From positions 1-63,343 of the forward strand of contig JAEUHE010000014.1 of assembly GCA_016793885.1 (NCBI GenBank): a DNA stretch of 63,343 nucleotides, given 5' to 3'. This document shows, one piece after another, positions 53,949-61,225 of the stretch (the first letter of the stretch is position 1; each line of letters begins with the position of its first letter). A program made the position numbers and the translations under genes. The notes beneath the pieces were generated by a model that was not told where the DNA came from, did no database searches, and saw only the letters and a program-made list of their open reading frames with translations. Origin of the DNA: Verrucomicrobiales bacterium. GTDB lineage: Bacteria > Verrucomicrobiota > Verrucomicrobiia > Limisphaerales > UBA11320.

Positions 53949-54812
53949 ATGAGCATGGACGTTTTTTATGTGTTGGATCCGGGGTTCGGTTCCCATTTGC
54001 AGGACCGGGGACGGTCGGGATGGCGCCGGTTTGGTGTGCCGGTCGGAGGAGTGATGGATCAGCATGCGGCGGAGATGGCGAATCACTTGATGGGGAATTC
54101 GCCTGATGCTGCGGTGCTCGAGATGTGTTTTCAGGGGGCGAAGCTCGCTGCTTTGAGGCCCGTTTGGGTGGCGGTCACGGGGGCGGATGCCGGAGGAAAT
54201 ATTCAGATGTGGCGGTCGGTTCAGCTCCAGACCGACGATGTGGTTGGTTTTCCACGCAGCCAGCATGGGATGTGGACGTATCTGGCAGTGGAGGGTGGTT
54301 TCACCGATGACCTAACTTTGGATAGTCTGGGCGCTTCGCCACGGGTTCGGCTAGGTCGCGTGCTCACCCGGGGCGCGATCCTCCGTCGATCGGAGTTGAG
54401 CTCCTTTGAGTTGCCGCGTGGCGTCGGCGCCCGTTCGGCACCATTGCCGGATCGCCGTCTCTATTCGCATCCTCCCGCACTCCGCGTCTGGCCGGGCCCG
54501 CAGTGGGACTGTTTTCCCGACGCCGTTCGCGCCGCCTTTTTTCATAATTCTTGGAAGGTGAGCTCCCGGAGCGATCGGACCGGCTATCGTTTGGAAGGCC
54601 AGCGTTTGCGTCCCCCTCCTGGTCAGTTGGTAAGTGAGCCGGTGCGCGTGGGAACCATCCAGGTTCCTGAGGACGGGATGCCAATTGTCACCTTGAACGA
54701 CGGGCCGACTGTGGGTGGGTATGCCAAGCTGGGTGTTCTCGATTCGGAATCTTTGAGTTGGTTTGTTCAATGTCGCGCTGGCCAGGCTGTTCGCTTCGAA
54801 CCCGCTTCCTGA
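53949..54812 (+). CDS. pxpC: 5-oxoprolinase subunit PxpC
   Basis: 287 residues, KipA/carboxyltransferase-domain subunit of PxpABC. ATG 53949 lies 1 nt after the pxpB stop. Motifs: VLDPGFGSHLQDRGRSGWRRFGVPVGGVMDQHAAEMANHLMGN (family N-terminus), MWTYLAVEGGF, SSRSDRTGYRLEG, and TLNDGPTVGGYAKLGVLDS near the C-terminus. PxpB and PxpC form the phosphorylating complex that passes activated oxoproline to PxpA. The gene is slightly shorter than the usual 310 residues. Confidence 0.92.
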   Translation: MSMDVFYVLDPGFGSHLQDRGRSGWRRFGVPVGGVMDQHAAEMANHLMGNSPDAAVLEMCFQGAKLAALRPVWVAVTGADAGGNIQMWRSVQLQTDDVVGFPRSQHGMWTYLAVEGGFTDDLTLDSLGASPRVRLGRVLTRGAILRRSELSSFELPRGVGARSAPLPDRRLYSHPPALRVWPGPQWDCFPDAVRAAFFHNSWKVSSRSDRTGYRLEGQRLRPPPGQLVSEPVRVGTIQVPEDGMPIVTLNDGPTVGGYAKLGVLDSESLSWFVQCRAGQAVRFEPAS

Positions 54813-54818
54813 GATGCC

Positions 54819-55538
54819 ATGACGTGGGATCTTAACTGTGATCTTGGCGAAGGCGAATCGCCGCGTCGAACCGCTATTCTGATGAAGTCGATCACTTCCG
54901 CCAATGTGGCCTGTGGTGGGCATGCTGGGGATGTTGAGTCCATGCGGAGGTGTTCGGGACTGGCCCGCCAGCGTGGAGTGAGGCTAGGTGCCCATCCAGG
55001 TCCGTGGGATCGGAAGAACTTTGGTCGGGCTCCGGTCTCCATCACCCCGCGTGAATTGGAACTCTTAATGGTGCAGCAGGTGGGAGCCCTCGAGCTGATA
55101 GCGCGGGAAGAAGGGATTCGGTTGCACCATGTGAAGTTGCATGGTGGGCTTTATCATGCGGTAGAGGCCTCCGATCGATTGGCTGAGGCCTATGTGGAGT
55201 GCGTGATCAGCCACTGGCCTCGGCTTAAAATCTACGCTCGTGCTGGAGGGGCAGTCCACCGAGTAGGGAAACACCTGGGCGCGGTAGTCTGGGGGGAAGC
55301 ATTCGTCGATCGCGGTTACCTCGTTGATGGCGGTTTGGTCCCCAGAACTTCGGATGGTGCTCTCATTGAGAAGGCGGGTGCCGTTCGCGATCGCCTCACG
55401 GATCTTTGTAAGCATCGGCGCGTGACATCGATGGGAGGGACGGCTTTGCCAATGGATTGGCGAACCCTCTGTGTTCATGGGGATACCCCGGCCGCCCCCG
55501 CCGTAGCTCGGTGGGCGAGGGAATTTTTGGAGCGGTAA
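54819..55538 (+). CDS. pxpA: 5-oxoprolinase subunit PxpA (LamB/YcsF)
   Basis: 239 residues. Hydrolytic subunit of 5-oxoprolinase. Family motifs: NCDLGE (6-11), SANVACGGHAGD (27-38, putative metal-binding His), GAHPG (57-61), HVKLHGGLYH (104-113), GEAFVDRGYLVDGGLVPR and CVHGDTPAA near the end. It starts 6 nt after pxpC, completing the operon. The terminal WAREFLER helix ends 8 bp before a (GGTCTC)/(TAATCG) compound microsatellite. Confidence 0.92.
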   Translation: MTWDLNCDLGEGESPRRTAILMKSITSANVACGGHAGDVESMRRCSGLARQRGVRLGAHPGPWDRKNFGRAPVSITPRELELLMVQQVGALELIAREEGIRLHHVKLHGGLYHAVEASDRLAEAYVECVISHWPRLKIYARAGGAVHRVGKHLGAVVWGEAFVDRGYLVDGGLVPRTSDGALIEKAGAVRDRLTDLCKHRRVTSMGGTALPMDWRTLCVHGDTPAAPAVARWAREFLER

Positions 55539-55546
55539 AGGAAGGC

Positions 55547-55601
55547 GGTCTCGGTCTCGGTCTCGGTCTCGTAATCGTAATCGTAATCGTAATCGTAATC
55601 G
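55547..55601 (+). repeat. Compound hexamer array: (GGTCTC)4 G (TAATCG)5
   Basis: Four GGTCTC units at 55547-55570, then five TAATCG units at 55572-55601. It lies between the pxpA stop and the 3' end of the four-helix-bundle gene; inverted counterpart at 56018-56047. Confidence 0.95.
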
Positions 55602-55617
55602 ATCCCTCCCCTCCGCC

Positions 55618-55989
55618 CTACTCGTGCAATCGGTAGTCCGAGTTGGATTTTATCAACGCTACCAACATCGAAACGATACTCCACAGACGAGCTTTACCGG
55701 GAGCCACTTCCTCGATGGAGAAACGGCCCTTTGAGCTCAGAATGTCCAATGCCGCGGCACTTTCGAGGGCTGAACCGCGGGCGTTGTCGAAAAAGCGACA
55801 ACGATCCGCTTTGGTGAACTTCCCATTTCCCTCGGCAATGTTGAGTGCAATCGAGGTGCTGGCTAGATCCAGCTGATCAGCTGCGGCTAGGGTTTTGGGG
55901 AGACGTTGTAGCACCGGTTCGAGCCATCTAACAAAGTCTAAGGCGGCCTGATAAACTTCTAGTTTTTCGTGGTCTAGTCGATGATTCAT
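55618..55989 (-). CDS. Four-helix-bundle protein (23S rRNA IVP / Avd-like)
   Basis: 123 residues. Start ATG 55987-55989 has AAGGAGT just upstream; earlier in-frame codons run through the hexamer repeat (RNRNRNR) and are not coding. Family hallmarks: [68 protein letters not shown] (the hhxNIAEG motif). Homologues occur inside 23S rRNA intervening sequences and as Avd proteins of diversity-generating retroelements; free-standing forms like this are of unknown function. No reverse transcriptase or rRNA is nearby. It is flanked on both sides by oppositely oriented (TAATCG)5 arrays. Confidence 0.85.
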   Translation of the reverse strand: MNHRLDHEKLEVYQAALDFVRWLEPVLQRLPKTLAAADQLDLASTSIALNIAEGNGKFTKADRCRFFDNARGSALESAAALDILSSKGRFSIEEVAPGKARLWSIVSMLVALIKSNSDYRLHE

Positions 55990-56017
55990 ACTCCTTTCGA
56001 GATCCAATACCCGAAAG

Positions 56018-56047
56018 CGATTACGATTACGATTACGATTACGATTA
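56018..56047 (-). repeat. (CGATTA)5 array, inverted relative to 55572-55601
   Basis: Five CGATTA units, the reverse complement of the TAATCG array on the other side of the four-helix-bundle gene. It lies 28 bp from that gene's start codon and 64 bp before the dehydratase start. Confidence 0.95.
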
Positions 56048-56111
56048 CGAGGAGGGAGGGGTGTCCCTTCCCTGGACACGAGTCTTTCCTCCTGGCAAGG
56101 TGCTCGCTCGA

Positions 56112-58076
56112 ATGAGCCTCGACACACAACTCCTAGAACCGACCATCTCGGGTGTTTACGACGTGCGGACGAAAGCGGCGGGGCCGCAGGGGAGCCTGCC
56201 GCTCACCGAAGAGATGCTCCGAGATCGCCCCAGCGGTGACCTGTTCGGACTCACGCAAAACGTAGGCATGGGATGGGACCCCAGCGAAGCGGGTCGCAAA
56301 CCGTATCTCATTCTCAGCACTCAAGGCGGATTGCGTGCGCCAGATGGCAAGCCAATTGCGCTGGGGTATCACACCGGCCATTGGGAAATTGGACTGCTGT
56401 CCGAGGCTGCGGCGCGGGAGATCCGTCGCTTGGGCGGGGTGCCCTTTGCCGCCTATTGCTCCGATCCATGCGATGGTCGCACCCAAGGAACAGAAGGGAT
56501 GTTCGATAGCCTTCCCTATCGCAATGATGCAGCGATCGTATTCCGTCGGTTGGCGAGGTCGCTGCCCGTGCGAGCGGGTGTGCTTGGTGTAGCGACTTGC
56601 GACAAGGGACTTCCGGCGATGATGATGGCGCTGGCTGGCCTGCCTGATCTTCCCTCCGTGCTGGTGCCGGGTGGGGTGACGCTGCCTCCGGAGGATGGAG
56701 AAGATGCGGGTAAGGTGCAGACCCTGGGCGTGAGGTTCAGCCATGGATTAATTTCGCTGCAGGAGGCGGCTGATCTGGGCTGTCGCGCGTGTGCCTCCCC
56801 GGGTGGCGGATGCCAATTCTTGGGAACGGCTGCAACCTCCCAGGTGGTGGGAGAAGCGCTCGGCATGTCGCTGCCTCATTCCGCGTTGGTACCCTCGGGC
56901 CAGGGCCTTTGGACGGATATGGCGGTGCGCTCGGCGCGCGCGGTCATGCATTTGGAGAAGCGGGGGCTTCGGCTGCGCGACATTCTCACCGACGCCAGTT
57001 TACGCAATGCCATGGCCTTGCACGCGGCGTTCGGCGGTTCGACCAATTTGCTGTTGCACATCCCGGCCATAGCCCATGCGGCGGGGTTGCGGCGTCCAAC
57101 GGTGGACGATTGGATCGAGATCAATGGCCAGGTGCCTCGTCTCGTCGACGTGCTTCCCAATGGACCCGCCTTTCACCCCACGGTTCGGGCCTTCCTGGCG
57201 GGTGGCGTGCCGGAAGTGATGCTCCATCTGCGTGAGTTGGGTGTGATTGACACGTCCGTGCTGACCGTCACGGGATCGACTCTCGGGGAGGTTCTCGATT
57301 GGTGGGCCAAATCGGAGCGACGTCAGCGCTGTCGCGAGATCTTGAAAGCGCAGGATGGGGTGGATCCGGACGACGTCATCATGTCGCCCGCACGAGCGCG
57401 CGAGCGTGGGCTGACGAGCACGGTTACCTTTCCGCGTGGGAATCTGGCGCCCGAGGGATCGGTCATCAAGAGCACGGCAATCGATGCTTCGGTGGTGGAT
57501 GCGGATGGAGTCTATCGGAAGGAAGGGCCGGCTCGTGTCTTCGTCTCGGAGCGCGCGGCGATTCAGGCCATCAAGGACGGTAAGATTCACTCAGGGGACG
57601 TGTTGGTTCTGATGGGATGCGGCCCCATAGGGACCGGCATGGAGGAGACCTATCAACTCACTTCGGCTCTGAAGCATCTTCCCTTTGGTAAGCATGTTGC
57701 GCTCTTGACCGATGCCCGGTTCTCGGGCGTGTCGACCGGGGCCTGCATCGGGCATATCGGGCCGGAAGCGTTGGCCGACGGACCGATCGGCCGGGTGCGG
57801 GATGGGGATTGGATCCGCCTCCAGATCGATCGGAACGCCCTCGTGGGGTCTCTCGATTTGGTGGGTGAGGGCGAACGCCGGTTTTCAGCGGAGGAGGGGG
57901 CGGCATTGCTGGCGGGGCGCGACCCTCATCCGCAGTTGTCGGAGCATGCTCGGCTTCCGTCGGACACTCGCCTCTGGGCGGCCTTGCAGCAGCTCGGTGG
58001 CGGCACCTGGGGCGGGTGTGTCTACGACGTAGAGAGCATCCTAGCAGCCTGTCGGACTTATGCCCATCGGACGTAG
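56112..58076 (+). CDS. YjhG/YagF-type sugar-acid dehydratase (IlvD/EDD family)
   Basis: 654 residues from ATG 56112 ([20 protein letters not shown]), the usual length for the YjhG/YagF branch, which dehydrates D-xylonate to 2-keto-3-deoxy-xylonate. Iron-sulfur/active-site cysteines of the IlvD/EDD family: [57 protein letters not shown]. Further: [75 protein letters not shown]. The final residues (about [10 protein letters not shown]) are encoded inside a dispersed repeat at 58041-58139, so the native end was probably altered by insertion. Substrate inferred from family. Confidence 0.88.
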   Translation: MSLDTQLLEPTISGVYDVRTKAAGPQGSLPLTEEMLRDRPSGDLFGLTQNVGMGWDPSEAGRKPYLILSTQGGLRAPDGKPIALGYHTGHWEIGLLSEAAAREIRRLGGVPFAAYCSDPCDGRTQGTEGMFDSLPYRNDAAIVFRRLARSLPVRAGVLGVATCDKGLPAMMMALAGLPDLPSVLVPGGVTLPPEDGEDAGKVQTLGVRFSHGLISLQEAADLGCRACASPGGGCQFLGTAATSQVVGEALGMSLPHSALVPSGQGLWTDMAVRSARAVMHLEKRGLRLRDILTDASLRNAMALHAAFGGSTNLLLHIPAIAHAAGLRRPTVDDWIEINGQVPRLVDVLPNGPAFHPTVRAFLAGGVPEVMLHLRELGVIDTSVLTVTGSTLGEVLDWWAKSERRQRCREILKAQDGVDPDDVIMSPARARERGLTSTVTFPRGNLAPEGSVIKSTAIDASVVDADGVYRKEGPARVFVSERAAIQAIKDGKIHSGDVLVLMGCGPIGTGMEETYQLTSALKHLPFGKHVALLTDARFSGVSTGACIGHIGPEALADGPIGRVRDGDWIRLQIDRNALVGSLDLVGEGERRFSAEEGAALLAGRDPHPQLSEHARLPSDTRLWAALQQLGGGTWGGCVYDVESILAACRTYAHRT

Positions 58077-58139
58077 GTCGGGTTGTGGAGTCCTCTTGTG
58101 CTGGGCTATGCCTTAGGATTCGTCGTGACAGGCTGCTAG
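58041..58139. repeat. Dispersed palindromic repeat, copy 2, overlapping the dehydratase 3' end
   Basis: Perfect 13-bp terminal inverted repeats CTAGCAGCCTGTC and GACAGGCTGCTAG bound a 99-bp unit whose interior (GTCGGACTT, GTGGAGTCC, TTGTGCTG) matches 2134-2231. The first 36 bp include the last codons and the stop of the dehydratase gene. Confidence 0.85.
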
Positions 58140-58609
58140 ATATTTTCCTGCGGAAGAGGAACCGACCCTCGGAGGAATTTCTCCAATGAAGAGGTTTGCC
58201 CACGGATCACACAGAACACACGGATTCGGAGGAGATCCGGAAGAACAGTAACCTCAGTCGCTCCAGTCTTTACCCTAAAAAGTAGAATGAAACCACGGAT
58301 TTCGCGGATCGCACGGATGGGCAAAGACTTGAACGGACCACCTCATCACTCTGAAAGGGACAGCGATCTTCCGTTAAAGAATGCCACAACCCCATTTTAA
58401 TCCGTGTCATCCGTGAGATCCGTGGTTAGTCCATTCCCGGTTTTAGTTTTACAGGTCACTCTTGAGATCCGTGTGGTCCGCGTGATCCGTGGGCAATAGG
58501 TCTCTGGTCTTTTTCTGCACGGCATCGCATGGGGCATTCGTGACTCTTATTGCCTGTCGGGCGCGTTGCGAGCTTGCTGAGACTGTCCCTGTGGTCGTAA
58601 CGTAAGGAC
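58077..58609. other. Intergenic region occupied by repeats
   Basis: Right part of the 99-bp repeat and the full-length ATCCGTGG element (58195-58496). The last 100 bp hold the promoter region of the small-protein gene; no other gene is seen. Confidence 0.7.
58195..58496. mobile_element. MITE-like element, copy 1 (about 302 bp)
   Basis: Terminal inverted repeats TTGCCCACGGATCAC and GTGATCCGTGGGCAA are perfect (15 bp). Nested inside are CCACGGATTTCGCGGAT and ATCCGTGAGATCCGTGG arms. Near-identical to 60860-61159. No ORF, so non-autonomous. Confidence 0.8.
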
Positions 58610-58813
58610 ATGCTGTCGGACGAACAGTTATCCGTTGAACAGGTGGCGATCCTTCGTCGTATGACTCCAGAAGAGCGTTGGCGTGTTGCCTCCCGTCTGT
58701 ACTGGACCATGCGTCGTCACAAGACGGCATTCCTCCGCTCGATTCATCCCGAACTGTCGGAAGAAGAGGTCGATCAGCGGGTTCGTCGGATCTTTCTCTA
58801 TGGCGGAACCTGA
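58610..58813 (+). CDS. Small basic protein paired with a nucleotidyltransferase (antitoxin-like)
   Basis: 67 residues; TAAGGA lies just before ATG 58610. Sequence features: LSDEQLSVEQVAILRRMTPEERWRVASRLYWTMRRHKTAFLRS and HPELSEEEVDQRVRRIFLY, an all-helical, Arg-rich small protein. I associate this type with genes sitting directly ahead of DUF6036-like nucleotidyltransferases, as here, where it overlaps the next gene by 14 nt. The tight pairing resembles toxin-antitoxin modules, but activity is not shown. Confidence 0.72.
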   Translation: MLSDEQLSVEQVAILRRMTPEERWRVASRLYWTMRRHKTAFLRSIHPELSEEEVDQRVRRIFLYGGT

Positions 58814-59357
58814 TCTCATTGAGTTGTTCGCTCGACCACTGGCTCAGGGCAATCTTCGTTACTTTGTGAGCGGTAGCGTAGCGGCGATGCTTTACGGCGA
58901 GCCCCGCGTCACGCTCGATATCGATTTTGTAGTTTTTCTTCGTTCCGCCGATCTCGCAATCCTACCGCAGCTTTATCCCGCACCGGACTTCTATGTCCCG
59001 CCCTTCGAAGTGATCGCTGTGGAGGTGGCCAGGGAACGTCGCGGTCATTTTAATGTCATCCACTCTGGATCGGGCCTGAAGGCGGATTTCTACACCGCCA
59101 ATCGAGATGAGCTCCACGCCTGGGCTTTCCGCCGGATCCAGCAGTACTCTGTGGGGGGGCTTAACGTTTCTCTCGCGCCGCCCGAATATGTCATCCTACG
59201 GAAGCTCGAGTATTATCGTGAAGGGGGGTCGGAAAAGCACTTGCGGGACATCCGTGGGATGCTGGCGATGTCGGGGCAAGCGATCGATCACACCGAACTT
59301 GCGCTTTGGGTAGAGCGTCGCGGCCTGAAAACGGAATGGGAACGGATCGGCTCCTGA
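58800..59357 (+). CDS. Nucleotidyltransferase-fold protein (DUF6036-like), possible toxin
   Basis: 185 residues from ATG 58800, overlapping the small upstream gene. The core is a minimal nucleotidyltransferase motif, YFVSGSVAAMLYGEPRVTLDIDFVV: GS (25-26), then Asp40 and Asp42 as metal ligands, in the hG[GS]...DhD pattern of MNT/AbiEii-type enzymes. A distal region FYTANRDELHAWAFRRIQQY and LAPPEYVILRKLEYYREGGSEKHLRDIRGML is common to these families, including the KxxxxREG-KHxxDI element. Such proteins may transfer nucleotides to tRNA or proteins. Toxin role is inferred from gene pairing only. Confidence 0.75.
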   Translation: MAEPDLIELFARPLAQGNLRYFVSGSVAAMLYGEPRVTLDIDFVVFLRSADLAILPQLYPAPDFYVPPFEVIAVEVARERRGHFNVIHSGSGLKADFYTANRDELHAWAFRRIQQYSVGGLNVSLAPPEYVILRKLEYYREGGSEKHLRDIRGMLAMSGQAIDHTELALWVERRGLKTEWERIGS

Positions 59358-59433
59358 GGAGGAGAACATGGTCCGTTCCGTGATGCGGAAACCCGAGGAA
59401 GAGAGAAAGTAGGACTCCTCCCCGCTTCAGGCA

Positions 59434-59527
59434 TCGCGTCCATTGCGTCCTTCGCGGTTCAACCTCCTCCTCAGTTCGGGTGGGGAGTGGCCCGAGTTTT
59501 GGAACGCGAAGGACGCAATGGACACGA
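59434..59527. repeat. Long inverted repeat (29-bp arms)
   Basis: TCGCGTCCATTGCGTCCTTC (from 59434) and its near-complement GAAGGACGCAATGGACACGA (ending 59527) enclose a 34-bp loop. Different sequence from the ATCCGTGG element but similar style. Confidence 0.8.
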
Positions 59528-59568
59528 TGGGGGACCCGGAGACACCACTACCAAATCCAAGGAAGAGG

Positions 59569-59692
59569 TTTGCCCACGGATCACGCAGAACACACGGAGT
59601 CGGAAGGGATCCAGAAGAACAGTGACGTCAGCCGGTCCAGTCCTTGCACGTCCCTCTTCCGGTCCGTGTGGTCTGCGTGATCCGTGGGCAAT
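59569..59692. mobile_element. MITE-like element, internally deleted copy (about 124 bp)
   Basis: Same ends as the 300-bp copies (TTTGCCCACGGATCAC... and ...GTGATCCGTGGGCAA) but lacking the central CCACGGATTTCGCGGAT to ATCCGTGG part, about 180 bp. Confidence 0.75.
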
Positions 59693-59730
59693 AAAGTTGA
59701 TTCCAGTTTCCGGCTAGGGTTCTATCGGGC

Positions 59731-60807
59731 ATGCCCAAGTCTCGATTCTGCTTACCCTGGGTGCTGCTCATTGCCGCGTTGAGCTCTGGATCCATTCTCA
59801 GCAGTCCTGCTGCAGGTGCCTGGGTCGACGTTTCTACGGCTCTGCTCACTCGCCTGACCAACAGCGGCGCGAAGCTTGAGTGGCCAGGTGGATGCTCCGG
59901 CGTGGTCGTCAACCGCACCAACGGGGACGTAACGATCAAGGTCGTCGGTCTCGGCCTCTGGCGAAGCTCGGATCGTGGTATCCATTGGGAGCGGATTGAT
60001 CAGCGCGCGGTTTCTGGGCGGGATGAAACGGGATGGGCTACCAGCGTGGACCCCCACAACCCTGAGCGAATAGCGAGTTTTTCACTGGATGGCACGGCTG
60101 GCTGGACAACCGAGCGCTCCGTCTGGAAGCGGTTTGCCACCCTCGGACGCAACTGGGACTATGGGTCGGTCGATTGGAAGAGCGCAACGCCTCAAAGCAT
60201 CATCGCGGCCAAGCACGAAACGTCGCCGCCCGGAGAGGTCTATGCGACCAGCGACGGCGGAATCACCTGGCGGCTCCTCCCTGTTCACCTTCGAGAGAAC
60301 CGCTCCCACGTTTCCATGGTTGGGGCTCTGGGACCGGGGATTTTCATCTACAGCAATGGCGATGGCATTTTTCGCAGCGCTGACGATGGGTTGACTTGGA
60401 ATCGAGTATCCGCAGCCAATCCTTTGACGCGCATTCCCGTCAGCTTTCGCGGGGTCGATTATCTGGGGACGACCAATGGATTGTTGACCAGTCGCGATTC
60501 GGGGAGGACGTGGCAGACGCAAGGAACACCGGTGGAGATCTGGCAGGGACCGTTCTTCGGACGGGATCAGGCGGAGATGGTGGTTGTGGGTAAGGCAGGC
60601 GTTCATCTGAGCCGGGATGGAGGGGTGAGTTGGAAACGCGTCGCCGAGCTCAAGTCCAAGGAAGGGGGATTTCTCTTCACCCCGAATTGGTTCGGTTGCT
60701 ATGCGTGGGATCCGGTGCACAACGCCCTCTATGTGTCCTCGATGGGAAATGCGGTCTACCGAATGGAGTTATCGGAGACTCGGTCGGAACGATCGCTGCC
60801 ACCTTAG
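59731..60807 (+). CDS. Exported BNR/sialidase-like beta-propeller protein
   Basis: 358 residues with signal peptide SRFCLPWVLLIAALSSGSILSSPAAGA. BNR/Asp-box motifs (SxDxGxxW) recur: LWRSSDRGIHWERI, YATSDGGITWRLL, IFRSADDGLTWNRV, LLTSRDSGRTWQTQ, HLSRDGGVSWKRV. Such propellers occur in sialidases, xyloglucanases and photosystem assembly factors. The sialidase RIP and catalytic Arg-triad are not seen, so enzyme activity cannot be claimed. Flanked on both sides by MITE-like copies; no obvious operon partner. Confidence 0.78.
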   Translation: MPKSRFCLPWVLLIAALSSGSILSSPAAGAWVDVSTALLTRLTNSGAKLEWPGGCSGVVVNRTNGDVTIKVVGLGLWRSSDRGIHWERIDQRAVSGRDETGWATSVDPHNPERIASFSLDGTAGWTTERSVWKRFATLGRNWDYGSVDWKSATPQSIIAAKHETSPPGEVYATSDGGITWRLLPVHLRENRSHVSMVGALGPGIFIYSNGDGIFRSADDGLTWNRVSAANPLTRIPVSFRGVDYLGTTNGLLTSRDSGRTWQTQGTPVEIWQGPFFGRDQAEMVVVGKAGVHLSRDGGVSWKRVAELKSKEGGFLFTPNWFGCYAWDPVHNALYVSSMGNAVYRMELSETRSERSLPP

Positions 60808-61225
60808 GCACCCGTTGCCCCCGGGAGTGAAGCCCATAAGACCGAATCCAAGGAAGAGGTTTGCCCAGGGATCACACAGAACACACGGAGTCGGAGGGGA
60901 TCCTGAAAAACAGTAACTTCAGTCGCTCCAGTCTTTACCCAAAAAAGGAGAATGAAACCACGGATTTCGCGGATCGCACGGATGGGCAAAGACTTGACCG
61001 GACTACCTCATCACTCTGAAAGGGACGGTGATGTTCCGTTAAAGAATGTCACAACCCGTTTTAATCCGTGTCATCCGTGAGATCCGTGGTTAATCCATTC
61101 CCAGATTTAGGTTACAGATCACTCTTTAGATCCGTGTGGTCCGCGTGATCCGTGGGCAACCAGCCGATTTTTATTTCCCCGGGTTCATGCCCCTGGCAGG
61201 TTCCGTCCTCACTACGAGCAACCTT
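60808..61225. other. Intergenic region filled by the second full MITE copy
   Basis: No gene; positions 60860-61159 are repeat. Only about 65 bp remain before the next start codon. Confidence 0.7.
60860..61159. mobile_element. MITE-like element, copy 2 (about 300 bp)
   Basis: Near-identical to 58195-58496 along its whole length, with shared flanking AATCCAAGGAAGAGG also at the short copy. One TIR has a single change (CAGGGATCAC). Confidence 0.8.

Larger units (their letters stand above)
59358..59730. other. Intergenic region with two repeats, no gene
   Basis: Inverted repeat 59434-59527 and the short MITE copy 59569-59692. Confidence 0.7.

Noticed and set aside
55547..56047. CRISPR array
   Set aside because: The units are 6 bp, contiguous and without spacers; no cas gene.
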